From contig CAMQDG010000039.1 of assembly GCA_946999425.1 (NCBI GenBank), positions 1 through 14,203 on the forward strand: 14,203 nt of DNA, given 5' to 3'. The DNA comes from an uncultured Peptoniphilus sp. (GTDB taxonomy: Bacteria > Bacillota > Clostridia > Tissierellales > Peptoniphilaceae). The notes under the pieces are model-generated. The model saw nothing but the letters and a program-made list of their open reading frames with translations, did no database searches and was not told the DNA's origin. This document shows positions 1-7,820 of the stretch, one piece after another; the stretch's first letter is position 1; every line of letters starts with the position of its first letter. The position numbers were made by a program, and so were the translations under genes.

Positions 1-75
1 AAATGATTGGATATCTGCTTTTAGTAACTCAATGGCTTTTTCTTTGTTTTTATTTATTATTTTTTTTGTTATCAT
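1..75 (-). CDS. possible N-terminus of an unidentified gene overlapping the prsA end (partial)
   Basis: A frame different from that of prsA opens with ATG at 73-75 and stays open for 25 codons to the left edge. It reads MITKKIINKNKEKAIELL and continues KADIQSF. The first eight codons lie inside the A-rich prsA tail, while the stretch beyond the prsA stop has ordinary helix-like composition. The other two minus-strand frames contain stops between the prsA end and the edge. No Shine-Dalgarno sequence precedes this ATG, so the real start may be elsewhere or the frame may be chance. In related genomes the gene after mfd/prsA is often spoVT or a MazG-like gene, but this fragment matches nothing I recognise. 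No function is proposed. Confidence 0.3.
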   Translation of the reverse strand, partial: MITKKIINKNKEKAIELLKADIQSF

Positions 76-1138
76 TTTTATTTTTGTTTTGTGTCTTATT
101 TTCATTTGAAGAGTTATTTTTGTTTCCATCTTTTTTAGTTTGTTCTTCATTTTCTTTTTTAGGAACTACAACCTTATACTCTTCTTTTAATTCATAGTCT
201 TTTTTAGGATCTATATATTTTTTAACTTTTGCCTTCTTTTCAAGATCTTTTAGATATTTTGTAAATTTTTCGTCAGTTAACTTTTTAGATATTTGGTCTT
301 TAACCTTATCAAATTCAAGATTATTAAAGCTGTTAAGTTTTATTATATGATATCCGTAAGTTGTCTTTACTGGAGAAGAAATTTCTCCTGCTTTTAAGCT
401 CTTTACAGCCTTTTCAAAATCAGGATCCATTACTCCGTTTGAAAAATCTCCAAGTTCTCCTCCCTTATCCTTTGAACCGGGATCAGTAGATTTTTCTTTT
501 GCAAGTTTTGCAAAATCTGCACCTTCATCAAGTTGTTTTTTAATTTCTTTTGCTTCTTTTTCATCAGCAACTAAAATATGAGCTGCATTTGCTGTAAAAT
601 ATTCATTTTTATGAGCTTCGTATTCTTTCTTAATTTCTTCATCTGTAGGTTTTAAATCTTCAAGCATTTTTTTTGTGTATTCAGATAAAAATTCCTTTGT
701 TTCTAAATAGTTCTTAAAAAATTCTTCAGTTAAGCCTTGCTTTTTCAAAGCTTCATTAAATTTATCCTGACCACCTTCTTGAGTGTATAAAGCATTTAAT
801 TGTTCTTCAACCTTTTTAGGATCAACCTTAATTCCTTTTGCTTCTCCATCTTGCTTTACAGTTTCCATTTGAACTAAATTATTTAAAACATATTGTCTTA
901 TTCCTTGGTCAACTGTCCCTTTTCCGTTGCCCATATCTTCTTTTAAATAATCTTCTCCATATTGTAAAACAATTGAATTTCTTTGAGCTGCATATTCCAT
1001 ATCAAATTTATCAGTTGGAATGTCAACTCCATTTACAGTGGCAACCACTCCTTGAGGAGCTTTTCCTCCACAGGCTGTTAGCATAGATGCAAGTGTAATT
1101 CCTATTGTGCATACTTTAATTATTTTTTTAATATTCAT
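50..1138 (-). CDS. prsA: PrsA/SurA-type foldase lipoprotein (parvulin peptidyl-prolyl isomerase)
   Basis: A membrane-anchored extracytoplasmic chaperone that helps secreted proteins fold. The N-terminus has Lys residues, a hydrophobic segment and a lipobox L20-T21-A22-C23, so Cys23 should be lipidated and signal peptidase II should cleave before it. Residues about 30-175 form the helical SurA/PrsA N-domain. A parvulin rotamase domain spans about 183-268, with the family landmarks AAHILV (His187), the GGELGDF block and YGYHII (His264). The C-terminal ~35 residues are an unusual Lys/Asn-rich low-complexity tail. The start is supported by a strong GAGAGGAAG site at 1144-1152, 5 bases from the ATG. 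The gene lies 56 bases after mfd and has its own promoter at 1170-1198. PrsA lipoproteins are usually about 280-360 residues; this one has 362. The assignment is firm; its specific clients are unknown. Confidence 0.93.
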   Translation of the reverse strand: MNIKKIIKVCTIGITLASMLTACGGKAPQGVVATVNGVDIPTDKFDMEYAAQRNSIVLQYGEDYLKEDMGNGKGTVDQGIRQYVLNNLVQMETVKQDGEAKGIKVDPKKVEEQLNALYTQEGGQDKFNEALKKQGLTEEFFKNYLETKEFLSEYTKKMLEDLKPTDEEIKKEYEAHKNEYFTANAAHILVADEKEAKEIKKQLDEGADFAKLAKEKSTDPGSKDKGGELGDFSNGVMDPDFEKAVKSLKAGEISSPVKTTYGYHIIKLNSFNNLEFDKVKDQISKKLTDEKFTKYLKDLEKKAKVKKYIDPKKDYELKEEYKVVVPKKENEEQTKKDGNKNNSSNENKTQNKNKNDNKKNNK

Positions 1139-1169
1139 ATAAACTTCCTCTCTTATTATTAGCTTTTTT

Positions 1170-1198
1170 ATTATACTACAAATTAAAATATCTGTCAG
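1170..1198 (-). promoter_or_regulatory. sigma-A promoter for prsA
   Basis: Read on the minus strand, a CTGACA -35 box (1193-1198) is followed by exactly 17 bases and a perfect TATAAT -10 box (1170-1175). The -35 box overlaps the mfd stop codon. Transcription should begin near 1163, giving a leader of about 25 bases with the prsA Shine-Dalgarno. prsA can therefore be expressed independently of mfd. No terminator hairpin is visible between the two genes. Confidence 0.75.
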
Positions 1199-4100
1199 TA
1201 TTTATGACTTCCTATAATGGCAAGGATACTTTTTATATCCTCAAGTGGATTTTTTAAATTTCTCACCTTTATTTTAGGAAGTCCTTTTAAATTAAAATCC
1301 AGATCTTTAAAAGTAAATCTAATCTCATTTATAAGAGCTAAGGTTAATCTTCCCTTTATAAATGAAAATTCATAAGTCTTATTTATTTCAACGATTGATA
1401 TTATACCAAGTTTTTTTGCAGTTTGTCTAATTAATGAAATATCCATTAAATTTGAAACCTCTCTTGGAACATTTCCAAACCTGTCAAATAATTCATCAAG
1501 AAGATCCCTATACTCTTCATTATTGGAAATTCCTGCAATCTTTTTGTATATCTCAATTGTTATTTCCTCATCATTTATATAAGTCTTAGGTATATAAGAA
1601 TCAATTTTTATATCTATTGTAGTTTCTACCTCTTCTTCACTTTCCAATCCTTTTTTCTTTTTAATTGCATCTTGTAAATATTTAATATATAAATCATAAC
1701 CTATGGTTTCAATATGTCCACTTTGTTTTTCCCCTAAAATTGAACCTGATCCTCTTATCTCAAGGTCTCTCATGGCAATTTTATATCCGGAACCAAATTC
1801 TGTAAATTCTTTAATTGATTTTAATCTCTTTTCAGCTATTTCTGACATGGAAATTCTTTTGTCATAGGTGAAATAAGCATAGGAAAGTCTGTTTGACCTA
1901 CCTATTCTTCCCCTCAACTGGTAAAGCTGTGAAAGTCCAAGTCTGTTTGCTTCAGTTACAATCATTGTATTTGCATTTTGCACATCCATACCAGTTTCAA
2001 TAATAGTAGAACATAAAAGAACATCAACTTCATGATTTAAAAAAGACATCATGGTTTCTTCAAGAACCTTATCTTTCATTTGACCGTTTGCCATGGCAAA
2101 ACTTGCTTCAGGGACTAATTTTCTAAGCTCCTCTAATTTGTTTTCCATGTTTGAAACTCTGTTGTATACAAAATAAACCTGACCATCTCTTTCAATCTCT
2201 TTTAAAATTGCTTCTCTTATCATCATGTCATTATATTCAAGGACATAAGTTTGAGTGGGAAATCTTTCCTCCGGAGGCTCATCTATTACAGACATGTCCC
2301 TTATTCCTATCATAGACATTTGAAGGGTTCTTGGTATTGGCGTTGCAGTTAAAGTAAGGGTGTCTACATTTTCTTTAAGAAGCTTTAGTGATTCTTTATG
2401 TTTAACTCCAAATCTCTGTTCCTCATCAACAATTAAAAGCCCTAAATCTTTAAATTTAATGTCTTTTGACAAAAGCCTGTGAGTTCCTACTACAATATCA
2501 ACAAATCCATTTTTTAAATCTTTTATGTCTTCCTTTTGTTCCTTAGGACTTCTAAATCTTGAAAGCATGGCAATTTTTATTGGAAAATCTCTAAATCTCT
2601 CAACAAGAGTATTGTAATGCTGTTGAGCTAAAATTGTTGTTGGAACTAAAAAAGCCACTTGTTTTGAATCCATAACAGCTTTGAAGGCTGCTCTTATGGC
2701 AACTTCTGTCTTACCATAACCTACATCGGCACAAAGAAGCCTGTCCATAGGTTTCTGCTTTTCCATATCCTCTTTTATTTCTTGACTTGCTCTTAGCTGG
2801 CCTTCCGTTTCCTCATAAATAAAAGAATTTTCAAACTCCCTTTGCCATTCGGTGTCAGGGCCATATTGATATCCCTTGGAATTTTCCCTATTTGCATAAA
2901 GATCTATTAAATAATCTGCCATTTCTTCCACAGCTTTTTTAGCTTTATTTTTTTGTTTTTGCCAATCTGTAGAATTTAATTTATTGAGCTTAGGCCTTAC
3001 CCCTTCACTTCCTATATATTTATGAATTATATCTAAAGATTCAATAGGAATGAAAACCCTATCTCCTCCACTATATTGTAGGGTCAAATAATCTCTTTTT
3101 ATTCCTTGAATTTCCATTATGTTATTGCCTACATATTGGGCAATCCCATGAGTTTCATGAACAACATAATCCCCTACTTTTAAATCAGAAAGTTTTATAT
3201 CGGATTTTTTTCTCTTCTTTCTTTTAAGATTTTGTTCATAAATATCTCCTTGATTTAAAATTATTAACTTAGAATCAACAATTTCAAGGCCCTGGCCTAA
3301 ATTATTTGTGCTTATTACTATTTCACCTGAAGAAATTGATTTTCTTTCTTTATCTATCCTTCCTTTTAAATCAAGCTCTTTTAAAGTTGTTAGAAGTCTT
3401 TGGGCTCTTTTTTCAGACCCTGCCATAATAAGAATTTTATATCCCCTATACAAATAAGAATTAATATCTTCTTTAAAAAGTTTTAGGCGACCCCTATAAT
3501 TTACAATGGACTTTAATTTAAAATTAACTATATCCTTTGGGGCAAATTCATTTGTGGGGTTTAAAAGAGTATTTAAAGTTAAAACTTTGTTTTCATTTAT
3601 TTTTTTTATTAAATCCTGACTTTTAAAAGAAACGTTCTCATGTTCTTTTAAAGCTTCTCCATTTAAAATCAATTCTTTTAAATTTTCCAAATAAATTTTT
3701 AAATCCGAATTATCTCTTTCAATAATTTTTTTTGGATCCTCAATAATTATTAAGGGCTTTGAAAAATAATCAAATATTGATCTTAAATATTTTTCATCAA
3801 TAAAAGGAAGGAGCAAATCCCAATTGTTTGCTTGAAAATCTTCCACTAATTTTTCAATATAAAGATTGAATTTTTCATTTAATCTTTCTAAATTTCTTCC
3901 CTTTAGCCTTGTTTTTTTAATAGATTTTTCAATTTTTTTAGCTGCTTTTTGCTTTTCCTCATCAGGAATAATTATTTCTTTTGCCGGTCCTATTAAAATA
4001 CTTTCTAAATTTTCAATTGATCTTTGACTTTCAATATCAAAACTTCTTATTGAATCAACTTCATTATCGAAAAATTCCAAACGCATAGGACCATCGGAAG

Positions 4101-4644
4101 TATATATATCTACAATTCCTCCTCTTATACAATATTCTCCCATGCTTTCCACTTGAAAAACTCTTTCATAACCCATTTTATAAAAAATCTTTCCAAGTTC
4201 ATTAAGATCAAATGTGGCACCAATAGAAATTGCAAGAAAGTTATTTTTAAAAATATCAGGGCTTGTAATTTTATCTTTTAAGCTCTTAAAAGTTGTTACA
4301 AGAATTTTTTCTTTATTTAAACTTATTCCTTTTAGGGTATTAATCCTATTTTTAATATTATCCATGCTTCTATAATCTCTTTCGTAAAGAAAAATATCCT
4401 TAGACGGATAATAAAATGCTTTTTTACCTAAAGAATTTAAATCCTCATTTATTTTTTTTGCCCTAAGTTCATCACTTGTAAGTATAATTATTTCTTCATA
4501 ATTAGAAGATAAGCCATAAGATAAAATGCTACTGAAACCCTCTATTGTTCCGAAAGCTCCAACTTTTGCTCCATCTTCTTTTAAAGCCTCTAATGTGTCC
4601 TTATAAGATTTTAAATTTTTTAAATTATCTAATAAAATTCCCAT
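1195..4644 (-). CDS. mfd: transcription-repair coupling factor Mfd
   Basis: An ATP-driven DNA translocase that displaces RNA polymerase stalled at lesions and recruits UvrA. The order of parts is typical: a UvrB-like N-terminal region that includes a GEYCIRGGIVDIY block, then the CarD-like RNA-polymerase interaction domain starting near residue 488 (VGDYVVHETHGIAQY). The SF2/RecG-like motor follows, with Walker A ADVGYGKTEV (Lys645), DEEQRFG (Asp740), TLTATPIPRTLQ and QLRGRIGRS (from residue 909). A C-terminal D7-type domain closes it. Numbering is from ATG at 4644 (1149 residues). The first Walker A glycine is Ala here. A GTG at 4653 in the same frame would add three residues (MVD), but it directly follows a T-run with no ribosome site. 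The ATG has only a weak GTGG-like site, so the start is uncertain. The ORF begins just after the pth hairpin. Confidence 0.95.
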   Translation of the reverse strand: MGILLDNLKNLKSYKDTLEALKEDGAKVGAFGTIEGFSSILSYGLSSNYEEIIILTSDELRAKKINEDLNSLGKKAFYYPSKDIFLYERDYRSMDNIKNRINTLKGISLNKEKILVTTFKSLKDKITSPDIFKNNFLAISIGATFDLNELGKIFYKMGYERVFQVESMGEYCIRGGIVDIYTSDGPMRLEFFDNEVDSIRSFDIESQRSIENLESILIGPAKEIIIPDEEKQKAAKKIEKSIKKTRLKGRNLERLNEKFNLYIEKLVEDFQANNWDLLLPFIDEKYLRSIFDYFSKPLIIIEDPKKIIERDNSDLKIYLENLKELILNGEALKEHENVSFKSQDLIKKINENKVLTLNTLLNPTNEFAPKDIVNFKLKSIVNYRGRLKLFKEDINSYLYRGYKILIMAGSEKRAQRLLTTLKELDLKGRIDKERKSISSGEIVISTNNLGQGLEIVDSKLIILNQGDIYEQNLKRKKRKKSDIKLSDLKVGDYVVHETHGIAQYVGNNIMEIQGIKRDYLTLQYSGGDRVFIPIESLDIIHKYIGSEGVRPKLNKLNSTDWQKQKNKAKKAVEEMADYLIDLYANRENSKGYQYGPDTEWQREFENSFIYEETEGQLRASQEIKEDMEKQKPMDRLLCADVGYGKTEVAIRAAFKAVMDSKQVAFLVPTTILAQQHYNTLVERFRDFPIKIAMLSRFRSPKEQKEDIKDLKNGFVDIVVGTHRLLSKDIKFKDLGLLIVDEEQRFGVKHKESLKLLKENVDTLTLTATPIPRTLQMSMIGIRDMSVIDEPPEERFPTQTYVLEYNDMMIREAILKEIERDGQVYFVYNRVSNMENKLEELRKLVPEASFAMANGQMKDKVLEETMMSFLNHEVDVLLCSTIIETGMDVQNANTMIVTEANRLGLSQLYQLRGRIGRSNRLSYAYFTYDKRISMSEIAEKRLKSIKEFTEFGSGYKIAMRDLEIRGSGSILGEKQSGHIETIGYDLYIKYLQDAIKKKKGLESEEEVETTIDIKIDSYIPKTYINDEEITIEIYKKIAGISNNEEYRDLLDELFDRFGNVPREVSNLMDISLIRQTAKKLGIISIVEINKTYEFSFIKGRLTLALINEIRFTFKDLDFNLKGLPKIKVRNLKNPLEDIKSILAIIGSHKY

Positions 4645-4653
4645 ATCCACCAC

Positions 4654-4678
4654 AAAAAAGCTGTCATTTAGACAGCTT
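4654..4678 (-). terminator. intrinsic terminator or attenuator hairpin between pth and mfd
   Basis: On the minus strand AAGCTGTC (4671-4678) can pair perfectly with GACAGCTT (4658-4665) across a five-base loop. A run of six T follows at 4654-4659, two of them in the stem. The pth stop codon (4664-4666) sits inside the hairpin, and the mfd start region begins right after the T-run. The shape is that of a Rho-independent terminator. Because mfd follows at once with no promoter I can recognise, it may act as a partial terminator that lowers mfd expression. Confidence 0.65.
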
Positions 4679-5233
4679 GTTATTAAAATTATTCATCGCC
4701 GTATCAATTCCCTTTACAATATAAGTTGTAATTGCCTCTACAGCAGAGTCGATAGTATCTATTATAGGTTTTTTTTCATTTTCTGCAAATCCTGATAAAA
4801 CAAAATCTGCTAAATCTGGCAAATTATTTTTTCCTACTCCGATTTTAAGCCTTGGAAATTCATCTGATTGGAGCTGATAAATAATTGATTTAAGTCCGTT
4901 ATGAGTTCCTGCTGAGCCTTTTTGCTTAATCTTAATTGTTGCAAATTCAATATCTATGTCATCAACTACAACTAAAAGATTTTTTATATCCTCCTTATAA
5001 AAGTTCATAACTTCTCTTACTGCCTCTCCACTATTATTCATAAAAGTTTGAGGCTTTACAAGTATAATCTTTTCACCGTTTAGATAAAACTCTCCTATTA
5101 AAGATTTAAATTTTATTTTATCAACTCTTACATTATATTTTTTTGCCAATCTGTCTATAGTTAAAAATCCCATATTATGCCTTGTATTCTCATACCTATT
5201 TCCGGGATTCCCAAGACCTACTATTATATACAT
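4664..5233 (-). CDS. pth: peptidyl-tRNA hydrolase
   Basis: Cleaves peptidyl-tRNA released by drop-off, recycling tRNA in the cytoplasm. At 189 residues it has the usual bacterial Pth length. The N-terminal VGLGNPGNRYENTRHN block carries Asn9 and the catalytic His19. VKPQTFMNNSGEAV contains the substrate-binding Asn, VVVDDIDI contains the Asp that assists the catalytic His, and GSAGTHNGLKSI is the further conserved block. The start ATG overlaps the prs stop codon by one base (TAATG), which suggests translational coupling. The 3' end runs into a terminator-like hairpin. The prs-pth-mfd order is common in Firmicutes; the ctc and fin genes found between them in Bacillus are absent here. Confidence 0.96.
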   Translation of the reverse strand: MYIIVGLGNPGNRYENTRHNMGFLTIDRLAKKYNVRVDKIKFKSLIGEFYLNGEKIILVKPQTFMNNSGEAVREVMNFYKEDIKNLLVVVDDIDIEFATIKIKQKGSAGTHNGLKSIIYQLQSDEFPRLKIGVGKNNLPDLADFVLSGFAENEKKPIIDTIDSAVEAITTYIVKGIDTAMNNFNNKLSK

Positions 5234-6201
5234 TATTTATCAAACATCTCACTTACAGATGTATTGCCATTTATCCTTCTTATAGCAGATGCAAAAATTG
5301 GAGCAACGCTTATTTGAGTTAGTTTCCCCTTTAATTTATCTTCATCTACTTTAATTGTATCTGTAACTACAAATTCTTCCATTACAGAAGATTCAATTCT
5401 ATCATAAGCAGGACCGGAAAGAACTGCATGAGTTGCACAACCGTAAACTTTTTTTGCACCATTGTCCTTTAAAGCCTTAGCAGCTTGACAAATAGTTCCT
5501 GCAGTATCAACAATATCATCAATTAAAATACAATCTTTTCCTTCAATTTCTCCTATAATATTCATTACTTCAGAAACATTTGGCTTAGGCCTTCTCTTTT
5601 CAATAATTGCAATAGGCAGATTCAATCTATTAGCAAAAGTCCTTGCACGTGTTACTCCACCCAAGTCTGGAGAAACAACTACAAAATCTTCATTTGAATT
5701 CTTTACTAACTTTTCAAAATAATTTGATAGATAAGGTATTGCTGAAAGATGATCAACGGGAATATTGAAATAACCTTGAATTTGTCCCGCATGTAAATCC
5801 ATAGCAACCACTCTGTCAGCTCCTGCAGTTTCCAAAAGATCTGCCACTAATTTCGAAGTTATAGGTTCTCTTGCCTTTGTCTTTCTATCTTGCCTTGCAT
5901 ATCCATAGTAAGGTATAACAACATTGATTCTACCTGCAGAAGCACGTTTAAGAGCATCAAGCAAAATTAAAAGTTCCATTAAATTATCATTTACAGGACT
6001 TGAGGTTGATTGAATGATGTAAACATCTTTTCCTCTTGCAGTTTCCCCGATATCAAGTTGAATTTCTCCATCTGAAAATTTTTTAACTTCGCATTTAGAC
6101 ATTTCAATACCTAAATTTTCGCAAATCTTTTTTACAAGTTCGCGGTTGGAATTACCGGTAAAAATTTGTATTTTACCTGATTGTCCATTACATGAATTCA
6201 T
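5233..6201 (-). CDS. prs: ribose-phosphate pyrophosphokinase (PRPP synthetase, class I)
   Basis: Makes PRPP from ribose 5-phosphate and ATP, feeding purine, pyrimidine, NAD, His and Trp synthesis. The 322-residue protein shows FSDGEIQLDIGE near the N-terminus, then YYGYARQDRK. DLHAGQIQGYF follows with the catalytic His137, then the SPDLGGVTRAR region and KRRPKPN. The PRPP-binding loop is DDIVDTAGT at 228-236. All key blocks are intact, as expected for the phosphate-activated hexameric class I enzyme. The ATG overlaps the glmU stop by four bases (ATGA), and a strong AGGAGG site (6208-6213) lies 6 bases upstream inside the glmU end. Coupling to glmU is therefore likely. Confidence 0.97.
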   Translation of the reverse strand: MNSCNGQSGKIQIFTGNSNRELVKKICENLGIEMSKCEVKKFSDGEIQLDIGETARGKDVYIIQSTSSPVNDNLMELLILLDALKRASAGRINVVIPYYGYARQDRKTKAREPITSKLVADLLETAGADRVVAMDLHAGQIQGYFNIPVDHLSAIPYLSNYFEKLVKNSNEDFVVVSPDLGGVTRARTFANRLNLPIAIIEKRRPKPNVSEVMNIIGEIEGKDCILIDDIVDTAGTICQAAKALKDNGAKKVYGCATHAVLSGPAYDRIESSVMEEFVVTDTIKVDEDKLKGKLTQISVAPIFASAIRRINGNTSVSEMFDK

Positions 6202-7580
6202 TCTTTTCCTCCTAATAAACCTTTCTTTTCAACCCAATCCTTAAAGCTCAATTGCTTTGATCTTTCAAGAGCAAGTTCTCCCTTAGAAACCTTTTTTGTA
6301 ATAGTTGAACCTGCTGCAACATAGCCGTAATCTTCTACAACAAGAGGAGCCACTAAGTTTGAATTGCTGCCTATAAAAGCATTATCGCCAACAATTGTTC
6401 TGAATTTATTTTTGCCGTCATAATTGACGAAAATAGCACCACAACCGATATTTACATTTTTCCCAACATCTGCATCTCCAACGTATGCTAAATGGGAAGC
6501 CTTTGTTCCACTTTTTAAAGTAGAATTTTTTATTTCAACAAAATTTCCTATTTTACAATTATCACCAATATTTGAATTAGGTCTTAAATGAGAAAAAGGA
6601 CCTATTTTAACTCCATTGGAAACAATAGAACTTTCAATAAGAGATGAATCTATAACTACATTATCTCCTATAGTCGAATCTACAATTCTTGTGTTTCCTC
6701 TAATTATTACATTTTCTCCAATAACAGTATTTCCTTCTAAGTAAACTCCAGGAAATATAATTGTATCCTTAGATATTTTAACATTCTTTTCAACATAACT
6801 TGACTTAGGATCTATAAAGGTAACTCCATTATCAAGATGAAAATTAATTATTTTTTCATTAAGAATTTTTTGTAACTCACATAATTGTCTTCTAGAATTA
6901 ACTCCAAGAATCTGAGTTTCGTCATAAATAGTATAGGCACCGACATTTTCATTATCTTTTTTTAAATTTCCTAAAACATCAGTTAAATATAGCTCTCCTT
7001 GAGCATTATTTGTATTTAATTTACCTAAATATTCTTTTAATAAACCACCCTTAAAAGCAAAAATCCCTGAATTAATTTCTTTTATTTGCTTTTCAGAATC
7101 ATCAGCATCTTTTTCCTCAACGATTTTTAAAACTTGATCCCCATTTCTTATTATTCTTCCGTAACCCTTGGGATTTTCCAAATGAGCGGATAAAACGCTG
7201 CAAGCAAAATTATTTTTTTCATGATAAGTTAAAAAATCCTCAATAGTCTTAGCCTCAATAAGAGGCGTATCTCCATTTAGAATAAGCACAGAATCATCAT
7301 CCTTAAACTCATCTTTTGCACAAAGAACTGCAAAACCTGTCCCATAAGGATTTTCTCCACCTATTGGTTGTTCTACAATAGTGATATTACTTCCATTTAA
7401 ATGTTCTTTTACAATTTCCTTTTTATGACCTAATACTAAAATAATTTTATCAACTTTATCTGAACAAGAATGAATTACATGGTCTACAAGAGAAAAACCT
7501 CCCACTTTATGCATTACTTTTGGAAGGTCTGATTTCATCCTTGTTCCCTCGCCTGCCGCAAGGATTATAGCAACTTTCAT
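6198..7580 (-). CDS. glmU: bifunctional GlmU: GlcN-1-P acetyltransferase / UDP-GlcNAc pyrophosphorylase
   Basis: Catalyses the last two steps to UDP-GlcNAc for peptidoglycan and teichoic acid synthesis. The N-terminal nucleotidyltransferase domain (about 1-230) has LAAGEGTRMKSDLPK at 7-21, a GENPYGTGFAV block near 75-85 and NGDTPL around Asp104, which binds the metal. The C-terminal half is a left-handed beta-helix of hexapeptide repeats. It carries the acetyltransferase block KASHLAYVGDADVG with the catalytic His363 and the NYDGKNK segment. At 460 residues it matches the family length. The start is set by GAGGTG (7585-7590), 4 bases from the ATG, and a sigma-A promoter lies just upstream. 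It heads the glmU-prs-pth run, with mfd after the hairpin. Confidence 0.97.
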   Translation of the reverse strand: MKVAIILAAGEGTRMKSDLPKVMHKVGGFSLVDHVIHSCSDKVDKIILVLGHKKEIVKEHLNGSNITIVEQPIGGENPYGTGFAVLCAKDEFKDDDSVLILNGDTPLIEAKTIEDFLTYHEKNNFACSVLSAHLENPKGYGRIIRNGDQVLKIVEEKDADDSEKQIKEINSGIFAFKGGLLKEYLGKLNTNNAQGELYLTDVLGNLKKDNENVGAYTIYDETQILGVNSRRQLCELQKILNEKIINFHLDNGVTFIDPKSSYVEKNVKISKDTIIFPGVYLEGNTVIGENVIIRGNTRIVDSTIGDNVVIDSSLIESSIVSNGVKIGPFSHLRPNSNIGDNCKIGNFVEIKNSTLKSGTKASHLAYVGDADVGKNVNIGCGAIFVNYDGKNKFRTIVGDNAFIGSNSNLVAPLVVEDYGYVAAGSTITKKVSKGELALERSKQLSFKDWVEKKGLLGGKE

Positions 7581-7603
7581 ATTTCACCTCAAATTATAAA
7601 TTA

Positions 7604-7632
7604 ATTATACCTTTACACAAGATTTATAACAA
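7604..7632 (-). promoter_or_regulatory. sigma-A promoter for glmU-prs-pth(-mfd)
   Basis: On the minus strand a TTGTTA -35 box (7627-7632) is separated by exactly 17 bases from a perfect TATAAT -10 box (7604-7609), about 24 bases before the glmU start. A second TATAAT lies downstream at 7593-7598, with TTGTGT (7615-7620) 16 bases ahead of it. It could be a weaker overlapping promoter, but it would place the start point almost on the ribosome site. No operator or riboswitch fold is recognisable. Confidence 0.7.
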
Positions 7633-7779
7633 GTTTTTGTAAAATATACTTATAATTTATTTTAAATTCCTTTGATTTAACAGGCCCTTTTAAAACCTTT
7701 CTCATATGAAGTTAATTTTTAATTATTTTTTATCCAATAACAAATCAAAAGATTTTTTACCATTTTTTTTAAATATTTT
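7633..7779. other. AT-rich intergenic stretch between the DUF47 terminator and the glmU promoter
   Basis: This is the central part of the largest gap in the window (240 bases, 7581-7820). It is very A/T-rich, with runs of T and a weak all-A/T inverted repeat near 7763-7786. I see no credible ORF with a ribosome site, no tRNA, and no conserved riboswitch shape. An ATG on the plus strand at 7706 opens a frame that runs antisense into the DUF47 gene; it has no ribosome site and I treat it as a shadow. Confidence 0.5.
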
Positions 7780-7806
7780 AAAAAAAGACTTAAAATTTTT
7801 AAGTCT
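7780..7806 (-). terminator. intrinsic terminator of the pit-DUF47 operon
   Basis: AGACTTAAA (7786-7794) and TTTAAGTCT (7798-7806) form a perfect 9-bp stem with a three-base loop. On the minus strand the stem is followed by seven T (7780-7786, one in the stem). It starts 14 bases after the DUF47 stop codon. A shorter T-run on the other side (7808-7812) could allow some activity on the plus strand, but no plus-strand gene needs it. Confidence 0.85.
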
Positions 7807-7820
7807 CTTTTTATATTTGT

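Noticed and set aside
3..197. Plus-strand hydrophobic frame antisense to the prsA tail
   Set aside because: The Phe/Leu-rich sequence simply reflects the complement of the A-rich Lys/Asn tail. There is no ribosome site.
7591..7700. A riboswitch, such as a glmS-type or PRPP/purine element, ahead of glmU
   Set aside because: The promoter sits about 24 bases before the start codon, which leaves no leader long enough to fold, and no conserved riboswitch motif is visible.
7763..7786. Second hairpin just beyond the pit-DUF47 terminator
   Set aside because: The stem would be made only of A-T pairs and is expected by chance in this A/T-rich gap.
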